45,772 nt of DNA from the NCBI GenBank assembly GCA_024398815.1, contig JAKSIL010000022.1, forward strand, positions 1-45,772, read 5' to 3'. The DNA is from Fibrobacter sp. Its GTDB lineage: Bacteria > Fibrobacterota > Fibrobacteria > Fibrobacterales > Fibrobacteraceae. The position numbers and the translations under genes were made by a program. Under the pieces are notes generated by a model that was not told where the DNA came from, made no database searches, and saw nothing but the letters and a program-made list of their open reading frames with translations. Shown piece after piece: positions 15,358 to 23,193 of this stretch (position 1 is its first letter; each line of letters begins with the position of its first letter).

Positions 15358-17292
15358 TTAATCGTCGGCTGCAGATGCACCCACGGCCTGTTCGAGCGTC
15401 GTGTGTCCGTTCAAAGCCTTCTGGATACCGTCCATACGCAGCGTAATCATGTTACATTCCTTGATGGCGCAACGTTTGATTTCGTCACCGGAAGCACGCT
15501 TAATCACGAGGTTACGGACAGATTCATTCGGAACGAGGAACTCGTAGATACCGCAACGGCCCTTGTAACCGGAACCTTCGCACTTTTCGCAACCACGGCC
15601 ATGATAGAACTGCATGTCGGGGGTCAAGTGAAGTTCTTCGCGAAGGGAATCGGAAATTTCCATGGGTTCCTTGCAGTTCTTGCAAATACGGCGCACAAGG
15701 CGCTGTGCAAGCACGCCCTTGATAGCGGTTGACACAAGGAAGGGTTCAAGGCCCATTTCGAGCAAACGCGGGAATGCGCCGGCAGCATCGTTCGTATGCA
15801 AAGTACTGAAGACCAAGTGACCCGTCAATGCAGCTTCGATAGCCATTGAAGAGGTTTCCTGGTCACGCATTTCACCGATCATGATGACGTCAGGGTCCTG
15901 ACGGAGAAGCGCACGAATGCCCGCGGCAAACGTAAACCCGGCCGCATTGTTGATCTGCCCCTGGTTGACGCCGTCGATGTTCAATTCGACCGGGTCCTCC
16001 ATGGTAGAAATGTTGATGGTACTATCAAGAATCTCACGAATGGAAGCGTAAAGCGTGGTGGACTTACCGGAACCCGTCGGACCGGTCACAAGCACAATGC
16101 CGTTAGGAGCGTTAATGGCATCGAGGAACTGTTTAAGCACACGGGAGTCAAATCCCATGTCCTTAAGCGGGAACTGACCCGAATTCGGGTCCAAAATACG
16201 CATAACGATTTTTTCGCAGACGCCGCGCTTACGCAGCGAAATCGGGAACGAGCTCACACGAAGGTCAACTTCGGCCCCCTTGTAGCGCACCGTGAAACGA
16301 CCGTCCAAGGGGCGGCGCTTTTCGGCGATGTCCATCTTGGAAAGGAGCTTGATACGCGAAAGAATCTGCGGCATAAGGCGCGCAGGAATCGGAGACTGCA
16401 CCTGCAAATCACCATCGATGCGATAGCGGAGTTTGAGGAACGTCTCCTGCGGTTCGAGGTGAATATCGGATGCGTGGCGCGCAATGGCTTCGTGAATCAA
16501 GGTCGTCACGATTTTCACCACCGCGCGGCCTTCTTCGTCGGACAATTCCGGTTCGTCGGAGGCGGCATTGCCGCGTTCCACGGTTTCAAGTTCTTCGCCG
16601 TCCTTGGATTCGCCAATCAATTCCGCCAAGGATTCTTCGGCAGGGCCGTGTCCGCTGAAAATGCGCTCGATGGTCTTGAGCACGTCGGCTTCCGACGCCA
16701 TGACCACGTCCACTTCCATTTTGACCTTGAACTTGACGATGTTGATCACACGCATGTTGGTGGGATCGGCCATGGCCAGAGTCATGGAAGTGCGCTGGAA
16801 GCCGCGTTCGTCGTCGCCCTTGGAAATGAACAGCGGTGCAATCTTGTACTGCTTGCACAAGTCTTCGGGCAGATACGTGTAGGTATCGGCATCCAAGTTA
16901 AAGTTTTCAAGCTTCACGTAGGGAACTTCGAACTGTCTGGAAAGGATTTCCACAAGGCGTTCTTCGGGCATGTACCCGAGATCCACCAGGATTCGGCCAA
17001 GCTTTTTACCGCTGGTCTTCTGGTTTTCAAGAGCAAGGTCCAACTGCTCCTGGCTAATGTAGCCCTGTTCCAAAAGCATTTCGCCTATACGGCGCTTCGC
17101 CGTGGTCGGCATGTGATGTCCAAGGATAGCCGTGAGCTGTTCCTCGGTCACCATCTGGAGCTTCAGCAAGATTTTGCTGACAGCCAAACCGGTTCGCTTG
17201 TGTTCGGCCAGCACGTGATCCAACTGGTCTTCATCGAGAACACCCTGACGAATGAGCAGCTGACCTATATTCATTTTTGAATTGTTTATCAT
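15358..17292 (-). CDS. GspE/PilB-type secretion/pilus assembly ATPase with two MshEN domains
   Basis: About 644 residues from ATG 17292. This start is chosen because ATGA overlaps the thiL stop; ATG 17274 is possible. It powers pilus or pseudopilus assembly from the cytoplasm. Two N-terminal MshEN-type domains carry the pattern I-G-x-x-L-x-x-x-G followed by Q-L, the second (R-R-I-G-E-M-L-L-E-Q-G, then K-L-G-R-I-L-V-D-L-G) close to cyclic-di-GMP-binding MshEN domains. The ATPase has Walker A G-P-T-G-S-G-K-S-T near residue 400, D-P-D-V-I-M-I-G-E-M-R-D (Walker B) and a four-cysteine zinc motif, C-K-N-C and C-E-K-C. PilB and GspE cannot be separated by eye. Confidence 0.92.
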   Translation of the reverse strand: MINNSKMNIGQLLIRQGVLDEDQLDHVLAEHKRTGLAVSKILLKLQMVTEEQLTAILGHHMPTTAKRRIGEMLLEQGYISQEQLDLALENQKTSGKKLGRILVDLGYMPEERLVEILSRQFEVPYVKLENFNLDADTYTYLPEDLCKQYKIAPLFISKGDDERGFQRTSMTLAMADPTNMRVINIVKFKVKMEVDVVMASEADVLKTIERIFSGHGPAEESLAELIGESKDGEELETVERGNAASDEPELSDEEGRAVVKIVTTLIHEAIARHASDIHLEPQETFLKLRYRIDGDLQVQSPIPARLMPQILSRIKLLSKMDIAEKRRPLDGRFTVRYKGAEVDLRVSSFPISLRKRGVCEKIVMRILDPNSGQFPLKDMGFDSRVLKQFLDAINAPNGIVLVTGPTGSGKSTTLYASIREILDSTINISTMEDPVELNIDGVNQGQINNAAGFTFAAGIRALLRQDPDVIMIGEMRDQETSSMAIEAALTGHLVFSTLHTNDAAGAFPRLLEMGLEPFLVSTAIKGVLAQRLVRRICKNCKEPMEISDSLREELHLTPDMQFYHGRGCEKCEGSGYKGRCGIYEFLVPNESVRNLVIKRASGDEIKRCAIKECNMITLRMDGIQKALNGHTTLEQAVGASAADD

Positions 17293-18269
17293 AAATGTGA
17301 CCAAGCCTGTGCGTTTACAATAACTTTTCCTCCCTCCGGGTCCACCATATAGACTCCGCTTCCGTCAAAAACGGTCCCTATACAATGCACACCTTCGGAT
17401 ACAACTTCATTTTGAAATATATCATTTTTTACAGAATTGGAAAAAACGAGTTGATATTCCTCACCCCCATTCATCGCAAAATCCATGGGATTCAGGCCAT
17501 AATGGCGGCACATTTCTAGAACTTCAGGGTCAATCGGCAAATTTTGCCTTAAAATCTCGATTTTCACCCCCGACGAAAACGCAAGATGGTTCAGTTCCGA
17601 CGAAAGTCCGTCGCTTACATCCATGCAGGCTCCACATACACCAGCCTGCAAAAGTTTCACGCCCATGCGCTCGTCAATTTTCGGAGCCAAATGGTAGTCG
17701 ACCAGCCTCTGGAAACGGCCAGCGTCTTGAGGTCTGTTCATCAAGATCCAAAGCCCGGCCCCAGACTTGCCCAATGTCCCGGCAACGTACACCCGGTCGC
17801 CAGGCCGGGCACCGCTGCGCAAAAGAGGCTTACCCGAAGGCAAGGTGCCAAGCAACGTTGTCGAGAACATTCCCACCTCGCCCGACACCGTGTCGCCGCC
17901 AATCAGCGCAATGCCGCGACGGGAGAACCCTTCCGAAACGGCCTTCACCACGCGGTCGCGCAAATCCGCAGGCCACGATTTATTCACGCACAAACCGAAC
18001 AGGGCAAAACGAGGCACGCCCCCCATAGCCGAAATATCGGACACATTCGAAACGATGTGCTTTTCCACCGCCTGTTCCGGCGTGGACCAGTCCATACGGA
18101 AATGGACATTTTCTACGGACAAATCCTTGGTCGCAAGCCAACCATCAAAAATAGCGCAGTCATCCCCAACATTGAGCCAGTCGCGGTTCACGGGTCCGCT
18201 ATGTTCAAAGGGGGCCGCATTTTCAAGAATTTTGTTTACTAAACGGAATTCACCAAGATCGGGAAACAT
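17289..18269 (-). CDS. thiL: Thiamine-monophosphate kinase
   Basis: 326 residues, normal length. It phosphorylates thiamine monophosphate to the active cofactor with ATP. G-E-F-R-L at 6-10, the metal-binding G-D-D-C-A-I near residue 32, N-V-S-D-I-S-A-M-G-G near 75 and the G-G-D-T-V-S-G loop near 120 match the family, as does D-V-S-D-G-L-S-S-E-L later. No other thiamine gene is nearby. Its stop overlaps the start of the secretion ATPase gene. No Shine-Dalgarno is visible; TACATTTT ends four bases before ATG, suggesting a leaderless mRNA. Confidence 0.93.
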   Translation of the reverse strand: MFPDLGEFRLVNKILENAAPFEHSGPVNRDWLNVGDDCAIFDGWLATKDLSVENVHFRMDWSTPEQAVEKHIVSNVSDISAMGGVPRFALFGLCVNKSWPADLRDRVVKAVSEGFSRRGIALIGGDTVSGEVGMFSTTLLGTLPSGKPLLRSGARPGDRVYVAGTLGKSGAGLWILMNRPQDAGRFQRLVDYHLAPKIDERMGVKLLQAGVCGACMDVSDGLSSELNHLAFSSGVKIEILRQNLPIDPEVLEMCRHYGLNPMDFAMNGGEEYQLVFSNSVKNDIFQNEVVSEGVHCIGTVFDGSGVYMVDPEGGKVIVNAQAWSHL

Positions 18270-18273
18270 GCTA

Positions 18274-18281
18274 AAAATGTA
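18274..18281 (-). promoter_or_regulatory. Possible -10/-7 element of thiL, four bases from ATG
   Basis: TACATTTT on the minus strand resembles the TAnnTTTG pattern of other promoters here. It ends four bases before ATG 18269, so transcription would begin at or near the start codon. No clear -35 was found. Confidence 0.35.
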
Positions 18282-18382
18282 GCAATTTAGAAGGGCAAAA
18301 AAATAAATTGGCGATTTCTTGTGGATAAGTCGGGTAAATCCTTGTCATCCAAAATAAATTCCAAATTTTTTCCTTTTGTTTA

Positions 18383-18413
18383 TTCACAACATCCATTAAA
18401 TATCCTATTTTTA
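18383..18413 (+). promoter_or_regulatory. Promoter of the receiver-like gene, leaderless arrangement
   Basis: TTCACA (18383-18388), 17 bases, then TATTTTTA (18406-18413), five bases before GTG 18419. The -35 matches 5 of 6 consensus bases. No ribosome site precedes the GTG, so the transcript would start at or beside the start codon. Confidence 0.5.
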
Positions 18414-18418
18414 AGCCC

Positions 18419-18838
18419 GTGGGACACATATTCTTCATAACGCCTTCGTCACCCGGAAGCCTCGACAAGATGAGTCAGTGGACTCTTCGTTGGCTTTTGC
18501 AAAACGATTTGGCCGAAGACGCCACCATGTACACCTGCAATACCATCGAAGACGCCCAAAACCTTTTGGAAACGGCTCTTATCGAAGGAGAATCTCCGTC
18601 GCTTATCGTTTTCGACCATGCGGAACGCTCCAAGGCCGAAAACCTGAAATTCAGCAAGAAGATTCACGAAAGCATCCCCGAGTCATGGATTGTGGAAATC
18701 GTCCCCGACGACATGCCTATCGAAAAAAACGACGGAAGCCTCTACTGGATTCGCCGCCCGGTCAATGAAGAAGAATGGGGCGAAACCCTGGAGCAAGTGC
18801 TTTTGCGTACGCCCACCCCGCAGTGGGCAGAAACATGA
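18419..18838 (+). CDS. Receiver-like (CheY-fold) small protein, degenerate
   Basis: 139 residues from GTG 18419. ATG 18470 is the alternative, but the first residues HIFFITPSS form a plausible first strand and a promoter element sits five bases before the GTG. The alternating plan resembles a response-regulator receiver: S-L-I-V-F-D-H-A with a central Asp, a helix (K-F-S-K-K-I-H-E-S), W-I-V-E-I-V-P, then R-R-P-V-N-E-E-E-W in place of the usual K-P-V. The acidic pocket and the Lys look degenerate, so it may sense or bind without phosphorylation. The fold is inferred, not proven. It overlaps the next gene by 4 bases (ATGA). Confidence 0.6.
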   Translation: MGHIFFITPSSPGSLDKMSQWTLRWLLQNDLAEDATMYTCNTIEDAQNLLETALIEGESPSLIVFDHAERSKAENLKFSKKIHESIPESWIVEIVPDDMPIEKNDGSLYWIRRPVNEEEWGETLEQVLLRTPTPQWAET

Positions 18839-19833
18839 TCAAAGGCGTAAGCTATTTCGGAGTGCGCTCCCCGAGACTCGCTCTCATGGACATGGAAGGC
18901 ATCAAGGCCGCCGGTTTCAACGCCGTGCTCCACACCTGGAGCGAAGAAGACCAGCAATACTACTTCGACACCATGAAGCAAATCGTGGACGGAACCGCCG
19001 ACCTCGGTCTAGACGTTTACGTGAACCCCTGGGGAGTGGGCCGCGTCTTTGGCGGAGAAGCCTACTCGGAACTCAGCGCACGGAATCACGACTTGTGCCA
19101 GGTCGCGCTGGACGGAAAGCCGAAAGTCGCCGCCTGCCCGAACCACCCGGAATTCCGCGCCTACATGCACAAGTGGATCGAGACCGTCTGTGCAACCAAA
19201 GTAAGCACGATTTTCTGGGACGAACCGCACTTTTATTTTGAAAAAGGCGGACTCCAGAACTGGAGCTGCCGCTGCCCCGTGTGCCGCGAAAAGTTCCACA
19301 AGCAGTTCGGCTACGAAATGCCCGCGGTCACCTTTGACCAAATGCCGCCGGACCAGGCTCGTGACGTAAAACGATTCCGCGAAGAAAGCCTTATCGACTT
19401 TTTGAAAGAAATGACCGACGACGTGCACGCCCGCGGAAAGCGGAACTGCGTTTGCATGCTCCCGCCCTGGTTCCCCGCAGGCCTCGACGACTGGAGCAAA
19501 GTCGCCCGCCTCGAAAGCGTCGACGAAGTCGCAAGCGACCCCTACTGGGAAAAGGGAGCAAGCGAGGAATGGGTTCGCGAAAAGTACGCCGAAACCGCCC
19601 GCAAGTTGACTGAAGTCGCCGCAAAACACGGCAAAGCCGTCCAAATGTGGATCAAGGCCTACCAGATCGAAGCAGGCCGCGAAAATGATTTAGCCATCGC
19701 CGTCGAAGAAAGCCGCAAGGCCGGCATCGAGAACATCTTCGCCTGGAGCTACCGCGGCACGGAAACGCTCAGCTGGCTCAAGAGCGACAGGCCCGACGAA
19801 GTCGCAAGAGTGTTCAGGGCTGCGCTGAAGTAG
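18835..19833 (+). CDS. TIM-barrel-like protein, possibly glycoside-hydrolase related
   Basis: 332 residues from ATG 18835, which overlaps the previous stop; an upstream ATG lies inside that gene. No signal peptide, so cytoplasmic. Features suggest a beta/alpha barrel: G-V-S-Y-F-G-V-R at the start, G-F-N-A-V-L-H-T-W, G-L-D-V-Y-V-N-P-W-G, I-F-W-D-E-P-H-F-Y, C-V-C-M-L-P-P-W, A-V-Q-M-W-I-K-A-Y and I-F-A-W-S-Y-R-G at regular intervals. D-E-P in one strand could supply catalytic acids. C-R-C-P-V-C at about 144-149 may bind metal. It resembles uncharacterised glycosidase-like proteins; the reaction is unknown. It ends before a bidirectional terminator. Confidence 0.65.
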   Translation: MIKGVSYFGVRSPRLALMDMEGIKAAGFNAVLHTWSEEDQQYYFDTMKQIVDGTADLGLDVYVNPWGVGRVFGGEAYSELSARNHDLCQVALDGKPKVAACPNHPEFRAYMHKWIETVCATKVSTIFWDEPHFYFEKGGLQNWSCRCPVCREKFHKQFGYEMPAVTFDQMPPDQARDVKRFREESLIDFLKEMTDDVHARGKRNCVCMLPPWFPAGLDDWSKVARLESVDEVASDPYWEKGASEEWVREKYAETARKLTEVAAKHGKAVQMWIKAYQIEAGRENDLAIAVEESRKAGIENIFAWSYRGTETLSWLKSDRPDEVARVFRAALK

Positions 19834-19866
19834 AAGCCACTCTAAGTATTCAAGTTGAATCAAAAC

Positions 19867-19898
19867 AAAAAGCCCTCGGTTTGAACCGAAGGCTTTTT
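19867..19898. terminator. Bidirectional Rho-independent terminator
   Basis: AAAAAGCC and TCGGTT pair with AACCGA and GGCTTTTT around a two-base loop, with one unpaired base on each arm, and T runs lie at both ends. It sits between the converging TIM-barrel-like gene and efp and can serve both. Confidence 0.85.
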
Positions 19899-19916
19899 AA
19901 ATAATTCAATTAAGAA

Positions 19917-20501
19917 TTACTTCGCGCGTTCGAGGTAAGAACCGTCGCGGGTATCCACGCGGATCTTGGTGTTGTTTTCGATGAACAGCGGAATCATCAC
20001 CTTAGCGCCAGTTTCAACGGTGCATTCACGGAGAACGTTACCGCTGGTGTTGCCCTGGACAGCCGGAGGAGCGTCGATGATCATGAGGTCGACGAAGGTC
20101 GGCGGGATAACTTCGATAGCCTGGGTAGAGAGGGTCTTCGGATCCTTCCACCAAGTGACTTCGACGGTAGCACCATCGAGGAGCCAAACTTCGCAACCGT
20201 TGAGGTTGGCCTTGGCAATTTCCATGGTTTCCTGAGTTTCGTTGTCGAGGAAGAACCAAGTTTCACCATCGTTGTAGAGGTATGTCATTTCGGTGTATGT
20301 CACGTCGGCTTCTTCAACGGTATCGCCGCTCTTCCAAGTACGTTCAAGGGTACGGCCAGTCACGAGGTTCTTGATGCGAACGCGGTTAAAGGCCTGGCCC
20401 TTACCCGGCTTCACGAACTGGTTTTCGATGATTTCGTACGGCTGACCATCAACCATGATTTTGAGTTTCTTGCGGAATTCGTTGGTGCTTACAGTACCCA
20501 T
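19917..20501 (-). CDS. efp: Elongation factor P
   Basis: 194 residues. EF-P binds between the ribosomal P and E sites and relieves stalling at consecutive prolines. The N-terminal KOW-like domain carries V-K-P-G-K-G-Q-A; the Lys in P-G-K-G is the residue that receives beta-lysine in the EpmA/EpmB system. Two OB domains follow and the C-terminal T-R-D-G-S-Y-L-E-R is typical. GAGG precedes ATG. The divergent neighbour is epmB, fitting this Lys-type EF-P. A promoter with TTTACA, 18 bases, TAAATTTA is likely upstream. Confidence 0.96.
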   Translation of the reverse strand: MGTVSTNEFRKKLKIMVDGQPYEIIENQFVKPGKGQAFNRVRIKNLVTGRTLERTWKSGDTVEEADVTYTEMTYLYNDGETWFFLDNETQETMEIAKANLNGCEVWLLDGATVEVTWWKDPKTLSTQAIEVIPPTFVDLMIIDAPPAVQGNTSGNVLRECTVETGAKVMIPLFIENNTKIRVDTRDGSYLERAK

Positions 20502-20524
20502 ATTATCCTCTTTTGGTTTTTTGA

Positions 20525-20536
20525 GCTAAATTTAGC
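20525..20536. promoter_or_regulatory. Palindrome GCTAAATTTAGC in the efp/epmB divergent promoter
   Basis: A perfect 12-bp palindrome in the 40-base gap between efp and epmB. Because it is symmetric it gives TAAATTTA, close to TAnnTTTG, on both strands. For efp it has TTTACA 18 bases upstream; for epmB it ends seven bases before ATG. It may be a shared -10 region, a regulator site, or both. Confidence 0.45.
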
Positions 20537-20541
20537 ATATA

Positions 20542-21513
20542 ATGGAAGATTCTGTAAAAGTTTTTACGAAAATTGACGATTTTTTTGAGTATTTGGGAGC
20601 GGATTTCGCAGCAAAAATCGCCGCAAGCGCAGGCATAGACCTCGACGAAACTCCAACTTACCCGTTCAACTGCTCCAGGCACTATGCGACTTTAATCAAA
20701 AAAGCCAATGAACCCGAAGCGCTTTTGCGTGAGGTTCTGCCATCGCAAAAAGAAAACGAGGCCGTACCGGGTTTCGTGGACGACCCCGTCGGGGACCTCC
20801 CCGCAGGCAAATGCGACAGCATCATCCAAAAGTACGACAACCGCGCGCTCGTCGTTTCGACCAGCGCCTGCGGTGTGCGCTGCCGCTTCTGCTTCCGCCG
20901 CAACTACCCCTTCCAGAGCGTCGCGGATATCGCCGCAGAAGTTTCGAACTGGCTCGACGTGCATACCGACATCTGGGAAGTGATTCTTTCCGGCGGCGAC
21001 CCTCTGATGCTCTCGCCCGGCAAGTTCCGCGACCTCGTGGAAGCCATCGCCATGCACAGTTCCGTCACCACGCTCCGCATCCACACAAGGCTCCCCATCA
21101 TGCGCCCGGACATCGCCATGCAGCACTTCGAAATGCTGCGCGAACTGCCGGCCCGCTTCGAATGCGTACTCGTGACGCACGTAAACCACCCCGACGAACT
21201 GGACGAGGAATCGCAGATGATTTTCGGGCAGCTCAAGTACGCCGGCTGGACACTTCTGAACCAGAGCGCACTTTTGAAAGGCGTGAACGACAGCGCCGCC
21301 ACACTCATAAACTTGAGCCGCAAACTCTTTGAGCAGGGCGTACTCCCCTACTACTTGCACCAGTTGGACCACGCCAAAGGCGTCGCCCACTTCGAAGTAA
21401 GCGACGAATGCGCCCGCGAATTAATCTCGCAAATCCGCACAAAACTCCCCGGCTACATGGTTCCAAAACTCGTCCGAGAAATCGCCGGTGAAAAAAGCAA
21501 AACACCAGTGTAG
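20542..21513 (+). CDS. epmB: EF-P beta-lysylation protein EpmB (lysine 2,3-aminomutase family)
   Basis: 323 residues. A radical-SAM, PLP-dependent enzyme that turns (S)-alpha-lysine into (R)-beta-lysine, used to modify EF-P. The radical-SAM cluster C-G-V-R-C-R-F-C is near residues 112-119, followed by F-R-R-N-Y-P-F; S-G-G-D-P-L and R-I-H-T-R-L-P are intact, and Y-Y-L-H-Q-L-D near the end matches KamA/EpmB proteins. At 323 residues it is EpmB-sized, shorter than catabolic KamA (~415). It is divergent from efp. No ribosome site precedes ATG. epmA is not in the window. Confidence 0.92.
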   Translation: MEDSVKVFTKIDDFFEYLGADFAAKIAASAGIDLDETPTYPFNCSRHYATLIKKANEPEALLREVLPSQKENEAVPGFVDDPVGDLPAGKCDSIIQKYDNRALVVSTSACGVRCRFCFRRNYPFQSVADIAAEVSNWLDVHTDIWEVILSGGDPLMLSPGKFRDLVEAIAMHSSVTTLRIHTRLPIMRPDIAMQHFEMLRELPARFECVLVTHVNHPDELDEESQMIFGQLKYAGWTLLNQSALLKGVNDSAATLINLSRKLFEQGVLPYYLHQLDHAKGVAHFEVSDECARELISQIRTKLPGYMVPKLVREIAGEKSKTPV

Positions 21514-21535
21514 ATGAGGTCGGCCTCCGGCCTTT

Positions 21536-21577
21536 GAGGTGTGAGGTATGAGGTATGAGGTATGAGGTGTGAGGCGT
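21536..21577. repeat. Six-copy 7-bp tandem repeat (GAGGTRT)
   Basis: Six head-to-tail copies of GAGGTGT, GAGGTAT or GAGGCGT just after epmB, in the space converging on the Omp85 gene. No coding frame uses it convincingly. The sequence to about 21674 holds no gene. Copy number may vary among strains. Confidence 0.8.
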
Positions 21578-21674
21578 GAACGAAGCGAAAACAGCCGAAA
21601 CCGGTTTCGAACGAAGTGAAGAAACGAGCGGAGAACGGCAGCCACCGACAAAGCACGAGGTATGAACCAGCAAC

Positions 21675-23186
21675 CTAGAACAGCGTCTTGACGCCGAAGC
21701 CAAGGATACCGTCGAGGTAGTCGCAGCCGTTACGTAGTGCGTAATACAGGTTCACGCTCCAGTTCTTGCGGTACTGCGTAAAGCCCACGCCGTAATCCTG
21801 TTCGCGAGCCCAGCCACGCCCCGGAGAAAATCTGCGGTAAAGACCCGGCTGATAGAAAAGTTCTATGCTCAAGTCGTAGCCGTCCTGCCACATCACGGCA
21901 AGTTCCGAAAACCCGTAAGCGCGACTCCGCAGCGCATGGTACTGCAAACCCTTGAAATCATCGAGGCCACCCAAGGCAAACAGGTCCGTGCGCATCAAAC
22001 TAGCATCCGTCGGGAAAATCCCGCCCGCGGCACCTTCGTAACGCGCGATAAAGTTTCCATACAGCGGGAAATACGCTTCAGCGTGCGCATGAGCATTCAA
22101 ATAATTGTCCAGCGAATCGGGGCGATCCATTTTCCATGTAAAAGAACCATCCAAACGTAAGCCGCGACGAGGCAACACAAAGCGGTCCAGCGAGACATAC
22201 GACATTTCAAATGTCGAATGTTTGTCATCTTCAGTAATGCCGAAAAACACACCCACGGTAAAATCAAAGCCTATATCGCGAGTAACGCCCACCTCGCCCA
22301 GAATCAAGCGTTCAATGGTCTCCCCGTCGGATTCCTCGCAATCTTTATCGTCGCTATTGCAGACTATCGGTTCTTCATAAACGGTTTCTTCGTCAAACAA
22401 TCCACGCAACACGACATTCCAAGCGGTCCCAAAAATCCAAGGTTCCTTATAACTACCTTGCAAATGGCGGGAATCTTCGCCCGTAAAGCCCTCGAGAGTC
22501 AAATCTCGTGCGGTTCCTGCGATATTGTACAAATTAACATCTATTTGACCTTCCCAAACATTGTCTTCGCTAGAATATGTAAGCACGCCTTCGGCCTCGC
22601 TCACGTTCGCCTTGCGCATGCTGAACGCAGGATAAATGCGATTGCGCACAGGGTCGCGGAACAGTCGCGTCGGGGCGGTCATTTCAAAGTATCCCACGCG
22701 CGAAAGTTTGCGTTCAGAGCGTTCCAAGTCTGTCAACGAAACAGGTTCGCCTTCTTCGATGCCACTCAAGCGACGGAAAACTTCGGACTTCGTTCCGCTG
22801 GAATCCAAATTCTCGGCAGCCGCCCAGACATAGCCGGCGCCCCGTTTAAATTCAATCGTCAGCACGCCATCTGCGACATTTCCATTTACTTGCGCAGCCA
22901 AAAATCCACGGTCTTCATAATAACGCACAAGTTTATCGGCATATACCCGCCAATCTTCGCACGGGGCGCCGACTGCAGCAGACATCTGCGATTCATCAAA
23001 CTCAGAACGTTCGCCATTCCACACTATCGATTGAATGCGACACGAACAGGCAGATTCCGCAGCGGTAGCATCGACAGGTGATTTTGCCGCCAAAGCAGAA
23101 TCGAACAGCGAACACAGCAGTAAAAGCACAACCGCAATCCAGTTGCACAAGCCTTTACAAGATGTATTCACCGACATATTCATCAT
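21675..23186 (-). CDS. Omp85-superfamily (BamA/TamA-like) outer-membrane protein
   Basis: 503 residues with a signal peptide ending near A-L-A-A (about 34). Residues ~47-115 look like one POTRA domain (Y-E-D-R-G-F-L-A-A-Q-V), with a second part ending L-S-R-V-G-Y-F. The last ~320 residues alternate like a beta-barrel and hold the Omp85 features F-A-L-G-G-L-D-D-F-K-G-L and C-terminal aromatic F. It is too short for BamA, which has five POTRA domains; TamA- or FhaC-like secretion or insertion of outer-membrane proteins is the closest role. It is last in the operon, 7 bases after the large outer-membrane protein, perhaps its partner. ATG 23183 is an equally good start. Confidence 0.8.
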   Translation of the reverse strand: MMNMSVNTSCKGLCNWIAVVLLLLCSLFDSALAAKSPVDATAAESACSCRIQSIVWNGERSEFDESQMSAAVGAPCEDWRVYADKLVRYYEDRGFLAAQVNGNVADGVLTIEFKRGAGYVWAAAENLDSSGTKSEVFRRLSGIEEGEPVSLTDLERSERKLSRVGYFEMTAPTRLFRDPVRNRIYPAFSMRKANVSEAEGVLTYSSEDNVWEGQIDVNLYNIAGTARDLTLEGFTGEDSRHLQGSYKEPWIFGTAWNVVLRGLFDEETVYEEPIVCNSDDKDCEESDGETIERLILGEVGVTRDIGFDFTVGVFFGITEDDKHSTFEMSYVSLDRFVLPRRGLRLDGSFTWKMDRPDSLDNYLNAHAHAEAYFPLYGNFIARYEGAAGGIFPTDASLMRTDLFALGGLDDFKGLQYHALRSRAYGFSELAVMWQDGYDLSIELFYQPGLYRRFSPGRGWAREQDYGVGFTQYRKNWSVNLYYALRNGCDYLDGILGFGVKTLF

Positions 23187-23193
23187 CGTTCAC

